Part shown: in pieces, positions 11,601-20,312 of the stretch
Numbering within the stretch: position 1 is the first letter of the stretch
Layout of the letters: each line of letters begins with the position of its first letter
NCBI GenBank assembly: GCA_009767595.1
Contig: VSDK01014173.1
Coordinates: 135,763-199,762, forward strand
DNA from: Symbiodinium kawagutii
Lineage: Eukaryota; Sar; Dinophyceae; Suessiales; Symbiodiniaceae
Direction: 5' to 3'
Length of the DNA: 64,000 nucleotides
Translations under genes and position numbers: made by a program
Notes under the pieces: model-generated
What the model was told of the DNA's origin: nothing
Seen by the model: the letters and a program-made list of their open reading frames with translations, nothing else
The model's database searches: none

Positions 11601-14600
11601 GTACTGCATCTTTTCAACAGACGATTCGAACGAGCTTCTCTTCCAGGTTCTCTTCCTCACTCGTATCTCTTGAAGGAATGGTGGGAAATTGGGGGTCTCT
11701 TCCTGTCTGACACACCTGTTCAATGCATCAACGTGTCGTACCGCCCACGGCCACCATTTGGCATCCTCACATGCTTGTCTCAATGCTCTTCGAACCTGGA
11801 TCTTGATCTGCTTCACTGTTCCTTCGGCGCGACCATTGGATCTGGGGTCATCTCCAGGAGTCCGTGAAAGCATCACCCCTCTTGAATTCGCCCAGTGACG
11901 AAAATGCCCAGAGAACTCATGTCCTTGGTCTGAATGGATCTTTGACACCCAATATCCATCTGCCTTCAACTTCAACACCATTTCCATGGTGGCTGATGTC
12001 ACTTCCCTGGCTGTTTTGGTTCGCAAGGGAGTCGCCAACCTGAACACTCGAACTTCCATGTCCTTGTCCAAGTCTTCCGGCTTCACTTCATCTTCGGGTA
12101 CCTCCTCTTCTGGTGCATCCTCCTGGGGTTGATCCTCTCCTTCTACAACATCGTCCTTTCTTTCTTCTTCGTCGTCTTTCTCTTCGACCTTCTCAATCTC
12201 TGGTTCATCTCCTTCCAAGGCCTCATCTTCCGGTTGCTTCAGTTTCGTGGAGCCTCGAGGAACTCGCCACAACAGTGCACCGACCAAAATCCATCTGGCC
12301 TGATAGCCACCCAAGTCGAATGCTGGGGTCAGAGGTCCACACACATCCACGGACAACACTCCAGAGAGTGGATGCTTTATGCGTCGGTGTTGCTCCGACT
12401 GTTGAAGGCTCTCCTGGCACACCTTGCAATCTCTACGAAAAGGAACGTGCCCATGGAGTATATGATCATCCCAGGACATCATTTTCAACCTCCCTTTTGG
12501 TCCCATGATGTTCTGGATCAGCGCCTTCGAAATCATCATCATCAACCCTGGAGGCCACCTCGCGAGTTGTTTCGAACTCCTGATCTCCTTCTTGGGTCCT
12601 CTTCTTTTCATCTCATGTTCTTCTGGGTCCAAAATCATCGTTGATCCCACTGTAGTCGGCTTGGTGGTCTCACCTCCGAGGGGCTTTTGATTGAATGTGT
12701 ATTCGGCCATATGGTATCTTTCCTTCAATAGCTTCCATTCCTTTGTGTCCCAAAAGGACACAACCTGAGGTTTGTAACTTCTCGGGGACGCAGGCTGCTC
12801 TACTGCGAAGTGGGTGGGTCCCTCTTCTCCTCTTGCTTTTCGAACATAGTGCGACACCAGAAACAAGAAGACCATCCTCCACATCATGACGTCATCCTCA
12901 AACAGCATGGCCTTCTCTTCATCTGATGCGTCATCTATTCCGAACTCCTGACCTCCCCAAGCTCTTATCGGTCTGGGTGCATTGGGATCACCAGGTACTT
13001 CGTAGTGCCTCAGTACGCTTCGGGTGCGACAGTTGGGCCCCCCAACTATCCCCAGGAGTTTTCCTTCCAATGCGGCTCGAAGAAGTCCAGCATACACTCC
13101 ACCTCCGCACATCATGTCCTGCTCCTTCCCTCGTTTGATGTCCACCTCAACCAAGGTTGTCTCATCTCCCCCTAGTTGTTGGTACGCCTTCATCAACGTG
13201 TACCCCTCATCCTCACCAGCATACAAGTGGGCAATGAATCCTTTCGACCTCATAGCTCGCCTCTTTCTCTTGTTTCCAGGGATCAGGGCCCAACTTCCTG
13301 GTTCGACCACCAATGCCTGCCTAACAGGTTCCGGGATCATCTTCAACACTGGGTGCTCTTCCACCAGCGACTTCATCCATTTAACTTCTTCGGTAAAATA
13401 GGAATCCCTTCCTGTTCCTCCTCGATTTCTTTCTTCGATCTCATCAATGAGACTCAAGGCGAGCTTCTTGTTAATTTGTGGGCATCCTTCATCATTCCTC
13501 ACTGGGATCCTTCCTCGAGTAGGGTGAACGATCTTCAAGTCTTGGCCGTTCCAACTGACTTCACATCGAAGAAGGGTGGTAAGCAATCCCATAGGAACAA
13601 TCGGTTCTACCCCATCTCGTCTTGTCACCATTACTCCTCCCTTGGTCATATGTAGCTCAGCATTGGATCCATTGGCGAGGGTAACGTTGATGGTGCTCAT
13701 CTCTTCTAGATGGTCTCCATCCCTCCATGATCGAAGTGGGTGAGTGGCTCCTGAATCAACCAGTCCTTCCTCATTCCCTTGCTTCATTCTCATCACTTTT
13801 AATGTCTTCGCTTTGAACGACTTCAGTTGTTCTTGGAGCTTCTCAACAACTTGATCCCTTTTCTCAATCTCCTTCGAAGTCGGGGACGTTGAAGACGAGG
13901 CATCGGTTCCACTTGACATGGACTTCAACATTCTGCTGGCCTCATCCAGCAAGCCTCTCATCGTTTCATCAGGGCTGCCTGGGAATCCTGCTTCCGATTC
14001 TTCCTTCTTTCCTGGCTTCTCCTCTCCTTCTTTCTTCGCCACTTTCGCCTTCTGTGGACTTTGGCTTCGAGGTCCTTTGGGTCTTGTGCACTGGGACGAC
14101 ATGTGGTCCACACTCCCACAGGTCCAGCACCTTCTTCTTTCGTCCTTACCTTCATGACTCCACGAACATTCCTTTCCCTTCTTGCAGCCGCCATCGGTGA
14201 GATAGAACTTGCATGGAACTCGAGGTCGGTCTTCATCTCGCTTATCTCTTTCCTGGCCTCTTCCTTTCCACGTGTCTGCCTCACCATCCATGGCCTTCAA
14301 CTTGGGATCTTTCGTAGGTGCAGCTGTGGTTCTCTTTTCCATGAAGGAAAGCTGTTCGCATTCTGCCAGGAGATGCAACGCGAATTGTCCCACGTTGGTT
14401 TCCGTGGGGGTAACATCGACTCCCAACGTAGTCCGAGCCAACGATATGCGGAACTGCAGCTCTCTGTTGGATTCCAAAACCCGACGCACCATCTTGTTCA
14501 ATCCTTTCATCAAAAGTGCTGGGTCTGGAGGTATAGCCCCAATCTCCACTGTCCTCCGTCGCCATCGCAGCCACCTCCGGATTGATCCCGGTGCTTCGGA

Positions 14601-16340
14601 GACGGTGGAAACTTCTGCAGGGTCTTCAAGGCTTCGCAGAAGGCTTTGCTTTTCTTGGACTCCTCCAGGACAATAGACCAGTTGCAAATGGCACAAGATC
14701 TCATAGACACTCATCTTCCGACTAGACACCAGCTCATCCCTGACATGCTCTGGAATAGCTTGTAGCAGCAGTGAAGATGTTCTCCTCTCCAATCTCTGCC
14801 ATTTCACTTGTTGAAGTTCCTTCGGAGCTTGGCATGGATGACTCAACCTGTCTAACGGTGCAAGTGCCATATGTCCTTGGTACCACTTCTGAGTGCTGGC
14901 CGTCATCAACCTCCACCATTCTTCACTCGAAGCCGACAGGTCTGCTATGACTGGTTCAACCATCAGCATCCAGTCACCCAATTGGATCGGCCCCTGACCT
15001 GCCTGCCATGACGGCAAGTAAGGCAGTTCAATCTGGCCTGAGCGCACCGTCTCGACTCCTCTCACGCTTCCCGCATCATCTTTGGTGTCCTGAAGTCTCC
15101 TCTGCATCTCCTGCATATTCTTCATCATGAGAACCATGAACTCCATAGACCTTTCCGCAAAGTCCTCTCGTCCTCCTGATAATCCTTCGCCTTGTCGGCC
15201 CCTGGGCCCGTCCTCCTTTCGATCATTGATGCCTCTTCGCCTGAGATCATCTGTTTGGCCCGGGTTCGATCCTTGCTGACCAGCTGGTCCATCCTCCTTT
15301 GATAGGAATGGAGGTCTAGCAGCCTCCTGAGGTTCTTCTTCTTCCTCGTAGGCTCCTTCCCACCACTCCATCAGCTTGTCGTACTGACTCGAAGCTCCTC
15401 TTCTCTTTGGGGGTCTCACAGCCTCCTCAACTTTCTCACTCTCAGGGGTAGTGAATCTCTGATCGCTATCTCCTGAACCGTTGGGTTTCATCGCTTCAAC
15501 CTGATTCAACCGGTCCCTCATGTCCCGGTTTTCCCTCATGAGCAACTCCATCATTCTTCGGGATTCTTCCTTTTCTTCCCTATCTCTCTCCATCTGTTCT
15601 CTCATCTCCATCATCTGAGTCTTCATAGCTATCTTCATCTGCTTCATCTCTTCTCCATGGCGGCTTTCTTCCACTTCCCTCATTCTCTGCGCCTTCCTCT
15701 CTTCATCTTCTAGAAAAGGAGGTCTAGACACTTGAGGTGTTGGATACAACCATGGAGCCTTCTGATGCAGTTGATCGAGTTGACTGATCTGTTCAGCCGT
15801 GAACAAAGGTGTGTATGCTTCTTCGTATTCTAACTTTTTCGTTGGGGTTCTAACAGGTGTTGTTTCTCGTTTCCTGTCAGTACTTCCACCTGGGCGGTAG
15901 GACACAGGCTCTCCACGACTTCCTGCCGGGGCATCTTCCAAGCTTCGGGTCCTCACCGTCTTTCGAGTGCCAGCACCACCGCCTGTCGTATCCTTTGCAC
16001 CTGCTTCCTCTTTGAGGACAGGCGGGGGACTACTTATAGGCGGCAGGGCTAACTGAGTAGCAGGCCTAGGAGTATTTGCAGGGGTTCCACCAACCGACCC
16101 GATAAACATCTCTTCCGGAGTACGATCGGGCTTCGATGAATTCCTTCCCTTACCCCTCTCCGTCGCTACTTCTTGTTCTTCCTCTAATCTTCCATCTTCG
16201 ATCATCAACTCACCTCTTTCTACTCTCTCAACCTGCATCCTATCATGTGCTCGTCTCATTTCATCCAAACCCTGTTGGATCATCTCATGGCTAGGAATCC
16301 GTGGTGTCTCCTTTGACTCTGAGCTTCCTTTTGGGCTCAT
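8619..16340 (-). CDS. Copia Gag-Pol polyprotein with extra domains
   Basis: One 2573-residue frame encodes everything the element needs to copy and insert itself. Gag has a basic and acidic coiled N-terminal region, a CCCH finger of C-x8-C-x5-C-x3-H spacing (residues 710-729) and a CCHC knuckle (738-751). The aspartic protease has DSGAT from D862. A segment at about 1030-1240 resembles a C5-cytosine DNA methyltransferase (HLYAGEDEG at 1038, VEVD about 1062, GGPNC with C1104, FAVEQP with E1181). Integrase has H1293, H1298, C1305, C1308 and D1332, D1471, E1506 (last two spaced 35), with a 65-residue acidic insert at 1366-1430. Reverse transcriptase has D1835 and YVDD at 1951. RNase H has SDAS at D2126, STAEAE and TDSQ. 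The last ~350 residues carry a membrane segment (2330-2349), a charged coiled coil, and two H-x4-C...C-x2-C modules (H2502, C2507, C2524, C2527; H2548, C2553, C2565, C2568). The ATG is the first after the 5' LTR and overlaps the primer-binding site. No frameshift separates Gag from Pol. Confidence 0.95.
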   Translation of the reverse strand: MSPKGSSESKETPRIPSHEMIQQGLDEMRRAHDRMQVERVERGELMIEDGRLEEEQEVATERGKGRNSSKPDRTPEEMFIGSVGGTPANTPRPATQLALPPISSPPPVLKEEAGAKDTTGGGAGTRKTVRTRSLEDAPAGSRGEPVSYRPGGSTDRKRETTPVRTPTKKLEYEEAYTPLFTAEQISQLDQLHQKAPWLYPTPQVSRPPFLEDEERKAQRMREVEESRHGEEMKQMKIAMKTQMMEMREQMERDREEKEESRRMMELLMRENRDMRDRLNQVEAMKPNGSGDSDQRFTTPESEKVEEAVRPPKRRGASSQYDKLMEWWEGAYEEEEEPQEAARPPFLSKEDGPAGQQGSNPGQTDDLRRRGINDRKEDGPRGRQGEGLSGGREDFAERSMEFMVLMMKNMQEMQRRLQDTKDDAGSVRGVETVRSGQIELPYLPSWQAGQGPIQLGDWMLMVEPVIADLSASSEEWWRLMTASTQKWYQGHMALAPLDRLSHPCQAPKELQQVKWQRLERRTSSLLLQAIPEHVRDELVSSRKMSVYEILCHLQLVYCPGGVQEKQSLLRSLEDPAEVSTVSEAPGSIRRWLRWRRRTVEIGAIPPDPALLMKGLNKMVRRVLESNRELQFRISLARTTLGVDVTPTETNVGQFALHLLAECEQLSFMEKRTTAAPTKDPKLKAMDGEADTWKGRGQERDKRDEDRPRVPCKFYLTDGGCKKGKECSWSHEGKDERRRCWTCGSVDHMSSQCTRPKGPRSQSPQKAKVAKKEGEEKPGKKEESEAGFPGSPDETMRGLLDEASRMLKSMSSGTDASSSTSPTSKEIEKRDQVVEKLQEQLKSFKAKTLKVMRMKQGNEEGLVDSGATHPLRSWRDGDHLEEMSTINVTLANGSNAELHMTKGGVMVTRRDGVEPIVPMGLLTTLLRCEVSWNGQDLKIVHPTRGRIPVRNDEGCPQINKKLALSLIDEIEERNRGGTGRDSYFTEEVKWMKSLVEEHPVLKMIPEPVRQALVVEPGSWALIPGNKRKRRAMRSKGFIAHLYAGEDEGYTLMKAYQQLGGDETTLVEVDIKRGKEQDMMCGGGVYAGLLRAALEGKLLGIVGGPNCRTRSVLRHYEVPGDPNAPRPIRAWGGQEFGIDDASDEEKAMLFEDDVMMWRMVFLFLVSHYVRKARGEEGPTHFAVEQPASPRSYKPQVVSFWDTKEWKLLKERYHMAEYTFNQKPLGGETTKPTTVGSTMILDPEEHEMKRRGPKKEIRSSKQLARWPPGLMMMISKALIQNIMGPKGRLKMMSWDDHILHGHVPFRRDCKVCQESLQQSEQHRRIKHPLSGVLSVDVCGPLTPAFDLGGYQARWILVGALLWRVPRGSTKLKQPEDEALEGDEPEIEKVEEKDDEEERKDDVVEGEDQPQEDAPEEEVPEDEVKPEDLDKDMEVRVFRLATPLRTKTAREVTSATMEMVLKLKADGYWVSKIHSDQGHEFSGHFRHWANSRGVMLSRTPGDDPRSNGRAEGTVKQIKIQVRRALRQACEDAKWWPWAVRHVDALNRCVRQEETPNFPPFLQEIRVRKRTWKRSSFESSVEKMQYLCPSLEDHGHWVWKPGETPRLTKMILRRTIDPIAEEVWIAVENEMRDAVTARRRLLEKQAVRRLKKEEGSEEDESDEELKKMRKMKERVKRLIEDEVKMMIEDDPNLMLDEMTTIMKLKKMCEQEDPDEVLQTKIIGTKEVISEWDQWLPAIQSEIGSLLEEKEAFESIGIEEVKRLEEEAKDRGVKVEFIPSKVIFTKKPLPGGSKRKVRWVICGCFEERSPEEETYSSGADAAAFRVMVVVAMKRRWTGCILDIRTAFLNADFEDEEDKNIIIVKAPRIFSERGCLPRNKFYKPKKAVYGLRRSPRLWGRCRDRRMRDMKIRVKRGKKTINLQLVPLDSEPNLWRVVEEDREENVERGGERLYGLVMTYVDDVMVTAEEDVLEEVVKALQEAWSTSIPEQVNSEAVRFLGMEVRRQEVEGRTKWTLTQEGFLKDMLQKKPTDVMKKKIPITRDQAAMERDSTAPGKDQVRECQKIVGELLWVLTRTRPDVMYAVARMGANVTKACGTIKAAANQMYGYLMATTTEGIVFEDDGEEEYVVQVFSDASYAPNEEESHGSFVVMICGCPVFWRSGRQHFITLSTAEAELTEMVESMNAGESVASILEELVPRVKKIAHTDSQAALAILTSDGGSWRTRHLRTRVSYARQAVLRGDWGALHIPGEGMIADIGTKALTAPRLTKLKDLMKIKEVNDEGAVEEKKLEEEEKKDTNKGEEVKNIETVVRMLVLAASLQLAKGQEEEEDDEGDSQVLMMFVMASSVITVLLMLMLKWFCSMGTRMNGGPQEWLRRIYSTKKKEKVEDEEETESEASEETPRSKMKRIEEDMKRRAEEIQREETERRSQIEVEENQRKDRIRRKEEEMSRQEEALRRREREEAVRKDIQPKETEKEEQRKSVAEARSSEAAAPSDMEKVYVTRYGEVYHLSRECRYLTNPRVGPAKESRRCRNCPKVDVKTKTKVRIATWGDDFHTGPTCTRNRIPNQYSMCTECATRIG

Positions 16341-16344
16341 AACC
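16333..16344 (-). promoter_or_regulatory. Primer-binding site for a tRNA-Met anticodon half
   Basis: On the element strand GGTTATGAGCCC follows the 5' LTR directly. It is complementary to GGGCTCATAACC, the anticodon stem-loop of initiator tRNA-Met with anticodon CAT as I know it from yeast. Drosophila copia is known to prime from the same internal part of tRNA-iMet. The site contains the ATG start codon of Gag-Pol. Confidence 0.8.
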
Positions 16345-16494
16345 TACTAATGGTCTGGCCCCTCCAGTCGACACACATGCACGGAAACGGTCGTTTTTCC
16401 ACCTTCGAGTTGGATTTGAATCGAAAGGGTAGCTGCAGACACACAGCTATGTTCATGTATGGTTCAAATAGGGAGGTCACAACTGCAGTGCAAC

Positions 16495-16495
<1 letters not shown>
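16345..16495 (-). repeat. 5' LTR of the copia element
   Basis: 151 bp, identical by eye to 8419-8569. It should hold the element's promoter, though I see no certain TATA box. It is very short for an 8-kb element. Confidence 0.9.
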
Positions 16496-16554
<59 letters not shown>

Positions 16555-16588
16555 CATCGTCCTCGTCATCGTCATCATCGTCATCATG
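16496..16588. repeat. (CAT)n microsatellite, right half
   Basis: Pure ATC run followed by CGT/CCT-interrupted triplets, the continuation of 8254-8418 across the insertion. Confidence 0.95.
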
Positions 16589-18174
16589 ACCATCAGTCAA
16601 AGCTTTTGACTCACGGCTTGGTCCTGGACGATTTGGAATCAACCATTCATCAACCAATGATCATACCGCCAATCATCTGCCTGGTAGCTGTTGCGGCCAA
16701 GGGACCGCTGAAAGGATATGCGTCGCCAAGTGAAACTCTCCGCCTGTGACTGGTGGTGTGGTCAACCGTGGTTCATTCACAAGCCGCTGAATAGCCCATG
16801 CTTAAGAAGAGATGAATAACTACTGGCGGTGAAGCATATCAGCTTGCTAATGATGAATGGCCCCTCTAAAATGACTGATGAGTAACCAGGGTTGACAAAT
16901 AATAGTGATTCTAAGCTGATGATAAGGGGTTGACTTTGGTTCATCAACTTCTAGAGGGTCGACCATTGGCATGCTTGCCAAGTTACCGAGTGGGACGGCT
17001 CGCCCGACAGTACCAGAGAAACGACTCCATGTTTCATGAGGAAACAACGTTTGAGGGTTGATTATCTTAAATCTTGTCCAAATGATGGGCAAATGTTCAT
17101 ATCAATATGTATATCCCAATGGGTCAGAACCTCAAACCGTACCCCTGAACAAATCCAAAATGAACAGAATACATGGAGATGATGATGTTGATGTTGTTGT
17201 ATAATGTTTGATGTTGTAAGATTTTTGGGACGCTGTGATGTTGTTGATCTGTGCCCTTAGAGATATGTCCATGGTCCATGTACCCAACATCAAACCTGCT
17301 CCTCACTGTTTCCCCGCAAGTGCTGGTTCAACCAATGGACCAGCAGTGATGTACCAGGGCCAACTTGGCGCCGTCATGAAAGGATCAGGTTGGTTCGAAC
17401 GGTGAATTGAAGATTCATAGGTGTGGAAGGGTTGATGAGGCTTACTGGTTGGTGGTTTCAACCTCTGTCAATCAATCAACCGACCGATTGACCGACCAAC
17501 TAACCAACCAACCTGGCTCCGATTCGTCATCATCTCTGGCTCCGAATTGCTCCCCTGGCTGTCAGTCATTAGATTTATACCACAAGAAATTGATTCTGAC
17601 CACAACCAGAACAAGAACACCAGCATAAACAAAAGCGGGAACCACAAGGAAACAACACAATCACAAATACAAATGGATGTTGTGCAAAAATGATGCATCT
17701 CTGAAACATTACGAGCCCAATCATGATAGGACGGTATCCATGGTTTTCGGTATCTTGTTAGAACCGCGATTCTGATCTATTGTCATGGCAAGTTTAACTT
17801 GAGCGGAAAAGCGGATCTCGTTGTTGTCACAGCCAACAGATCAATCCTGCTCAGCTTGGATGGTGGTCCACATCGGTTGGGTGATGCTTTTGGATTTTGA
17901 TGGGTATCCTCACCACAATTTCCTTCTGTTATGATTATTGTCAACTATTATTATTGTCAACTTGGTGGGGATAACCATCAACATCAACCACCAGGTTATG
18001 TTCGTTCTTACTGCTTTTATTGTGAACTTGGCCAATCATAGTATGGTTGGCGGTTTCAACCCTAAAAAAATTCGTCAACCAACCAGCCATCTCGACTATG
18101 GGGGAAATCAAAATATGATAAAAAACATCAACTAGTAATGGCACGGCCATTGACCATCAAAACACTCCAGACAA
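16589..18174. other. Filler with a few exon-like patches
   Basis: Mostly low-complexity. Possible small + exons, all weak, lie at about 16688-16729 (after CTGGTAG, before GTGAAA), about 16950-17045 (after TTCTAG) and about 17340-17400. 17440-17520 holds ACCGACC/AACCAACC words. No product could be named. Confidence 0.35.
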
Positions 18175-18290
18175 ATGGCTGTGGGTCAAAACCCCACGCC
18201 CCTGGTTCCCCCATCATTGGCCATTGTTTCCCTTATTATTTGTGGTCATTATCCCCCATTATTCATTGGTTAATATTGACCCATAGCCAA
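18175..18290 (+). mobile_element. MITE-1 copy
   Basis: TGGCTGTGGGTCAA at the left and TTGACCCATAGCCA at the right are inverted repeats. The interior has CCCCTGGTTCCCCCATCATT as in the other copies. Its right end lies 44 bp before the putative exon at 18335. Confidence 0.65.
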
Positions 18291-18334
18291 ATGAGAATAA
18301 TCAATTAAGCATCCCCTGCATCACGGCCTGACAG

Positions 18335-18570
18335 AAGTGTTGGCAAAACTTCGCTTCTTTTCGTCAATGCAACGTTGTTCCGGCTCTCCCGGGCCGCGCC
18401 GGCCCAAGCCCTGTTGCAGTTGCTGATCCAACGAAGCTGTGGAATGCGTTTCCATGGACGGGTGTGCGCGTCGGTGGTTCTGTCGCAGGTCTCCAGCGCA
18501 ACAACTTTCCACCACTCTCCAACCACGCCAACGGCAACGCGTTTCGCGTCAACCATGAAACACCGAAACG
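18335..18570 (+). CDS. Putative exon of unidentified host gene
   Basis: A 236-bp GC-rich island after GGCCTGACAG (AG at 18333-18334), open in phase 0 to a donor-like GTAGCG at 18571. The frame reads GRAGPSPVAVADPTKLWNAF, then GVRVGGSVAGLQRNNFPPLS, with few rare-looking codons. It ends with two bases (CG), which the next island can complete. A second + frame beginning MFRLSRAAPAQALLQ is also open, as is part of the minus strand, so the frame is uncertain. No family is recognised. Confidence 0.45.
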
Positions 18571-18747
18571 GTAGCGCCTAGGATACCTACGACGCTTATG
18601 ACAACACCATCACCAACAAAACGAACAAAACAACACCACCACCACAACAACATCAACAACGACAACAACACCACCATTACAGCCACCAACAACAACACCT
18701 TCCCGCAATCCTTAGTGAATCCCAATGGCCTGGCATGGCCGTCGCAG
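18571..18747. repeat. ACAACACCACCA-rich filler
   Basis: A run of AACAAC/ACCACC words between two exon-like islands. A short intron would fit. Confidence 0.5.
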
Positions 18748-18856
18748 TGTAGCGCATGAAGATGGCGAAACCATACATCGTCGCTTCCAGGATGGGACCT
18801 GCAACGGGCGGTACCATAGTTTCAATCAACCATCGCGGGCTCGCGGTTTCCACAAG
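18748..18856 (+). CDS. Putative exon of unidentified host gene
   Basis: Bounded by GTCGCAG (AG at 18746-18747) and the donor GTGGGC at 18857. In the phase inherited from 18335-18570 it is open throughout, reading VAHEDGETIHRRFQDG and then NGRYHSFNQPSRARGFHK, and ends in phase 0. Other frames are also open: a + frame with MAKPYIVASRMGPATGG and a minus frame with a hydrophobic stretch. Frame choice therefore rests on splice phase only. Confidence 0.35.
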
Positions 18857-20312
18857 GTGGGCCATTTAATTACAGTTATATCTACCATAACTGGTAGTTA
18901 CCCCAGTTATAACCGAACTTATAGCTGGTTAGGGGCCCACCTTGCACCAATATTCGACCGTTTCAACAAATCATCCCAAGCCACAATGCAACGGATGAAA
19001 TTTCACTTCAGGGGCAATCACAGCAGCTCTTGATCGTGAAGAAGGATGGCAGTTTTGAGGATTCCGCAATGATCATTAAGTGACTAAGATCATTCAAATG
19101 TAACTACCAAATCACTAAGATTCTTTGTTTATGATGGATGAAGAAGTTTGATAATTACATTTGTAACTATGACAGCTACAGTAACTAAATATAGCAATTC
19201 AGTAATAAACAATCGCAACAAATACAGTAATTAGTCACTACAATTTGCAGTAGCAAATCATGATGTATCATCGCTGAACAACATCAATCATCAATAACCA
19301 TCACAAGCAAATAGTAATCAATAACCATCAATTACCCAATAGTATGATAGTAATTAATAGTAATCAGTCATCACCAAACAACATCAATCATCACCAACCA
19401 TAACCACAAGTCACTCACCGTTATACGGGTGCCGCTCATGATCGCCCAGGCGACACTGGAACGATTGGGAAACACAGGTGCACAACTTTTGTAAAGCATT
19501 ATGTGGTGTTTTTCAAAATGGCTCTGGGTCAAGCAAATAACCAACAAAATAGCTGGTTTAGCTGGTTAACAATAGGGGATGCTGACTAACAACTATAGGG
19601 GATATATACCAACTATATGGCTGTGGGTCAATATTAACCAACAATAGCTGGTTGATGGTCAATGATAGCGGATGATAACTAACAACGATAGGGAATATAC
19701 CAGTTATATATGGCTATGGGTCAAGCAGTTAACCAACAAATTTCACGGGGGATAGTAACCAGCAATAATGAGAAAACAATGGTTGATGATGAAGGGCCCA
19801 GGTGTACAAGGTTTTAACCCACTGCCAAATAAAGGCACCACAAAATCATCCAATATCAACCGTTCACCACAATGAACCAACCATTTTTGGGGTTCCCCGC
19901 CCCTATTTTCAGAAACCACCAACTGTGCAATGTGTCGTTTGTTACTAACGTTAACCTCTGGATGAAGCTAAACCTGGGATTATCAATGGGAGGGGAACCG
20001 ATCTAGCAGGAACGGTGATTGTAACCCCTATTAATGACGAAGGGTTTTATGCCTGGTTAACTGGCTGATTAATGTTGGGTAATTGATTGATTATTGGTTA
20101 ATGATCTCTTAATCCAGGGTCGGATTACACGGGCTCACTGATTCTGATCAATCCCCAGTAAAGCTGTGAAAAGAAAACAATGACCCCTTAAGTAGCCATT
20201 CACTGAATGACCAGTAGCTAATATACAATGTTGCTTGTGAACGATTGTCACCCGCTAGTGATCATCATTGCTACTGCGCAACCTTTATTGGCAATAGCCT
20301 GCAACAAGTCTT
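18857..20312. other. Filler with nested MITE-1-derived segments
   Basis: 18880-19410 is AT-rich with scattered CAATCATCA words. 19518-19830 holds three ATGGCTNTGGGTCAA ends and repeated ACTATAGGGGATATATACC blocks, looking like nested or rearranged MITE-1 copies. The same block recurs near 31361-31415. 19880-19921 resembles one MITE-2 end. No gene is seen. Confidence 0.5.

Larger units (their letters stand above)
8419..16495 (-). mobile_element. Complete Ty1/copia LTR retrotransposon, 8077 bp
   Basis: Identical 151-bp direct repeats bound a single long open frame. In element orientation (minus strand) the order is 5' LTR, primer-binding site, Gag-Pol frame, polypurine tract, 3' LTR. Protease, integrase, reverse transcriptase and RNase H occur in the copia order (integrase before reverse transcriptase). 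ATCAT lies directly outside both ends (8414-8418 and 16496-16500) and may be a 5-bp target duplication. Because the target is an ATC triplet repeat, that cannot be proved by eye. Identical LTRs and an uninterrupted frame point to recent insertion. Confidence 0.95.

Noticed and set aside
8801-15900. Many Ser- and Phe-rich + strand frames opposite the polyprotein
   Set aside because: Antisense shadows of the minus-strand Gag-Pol frame, whose GAA/GAG/AAG-rich codons leave few stops on the other strand.
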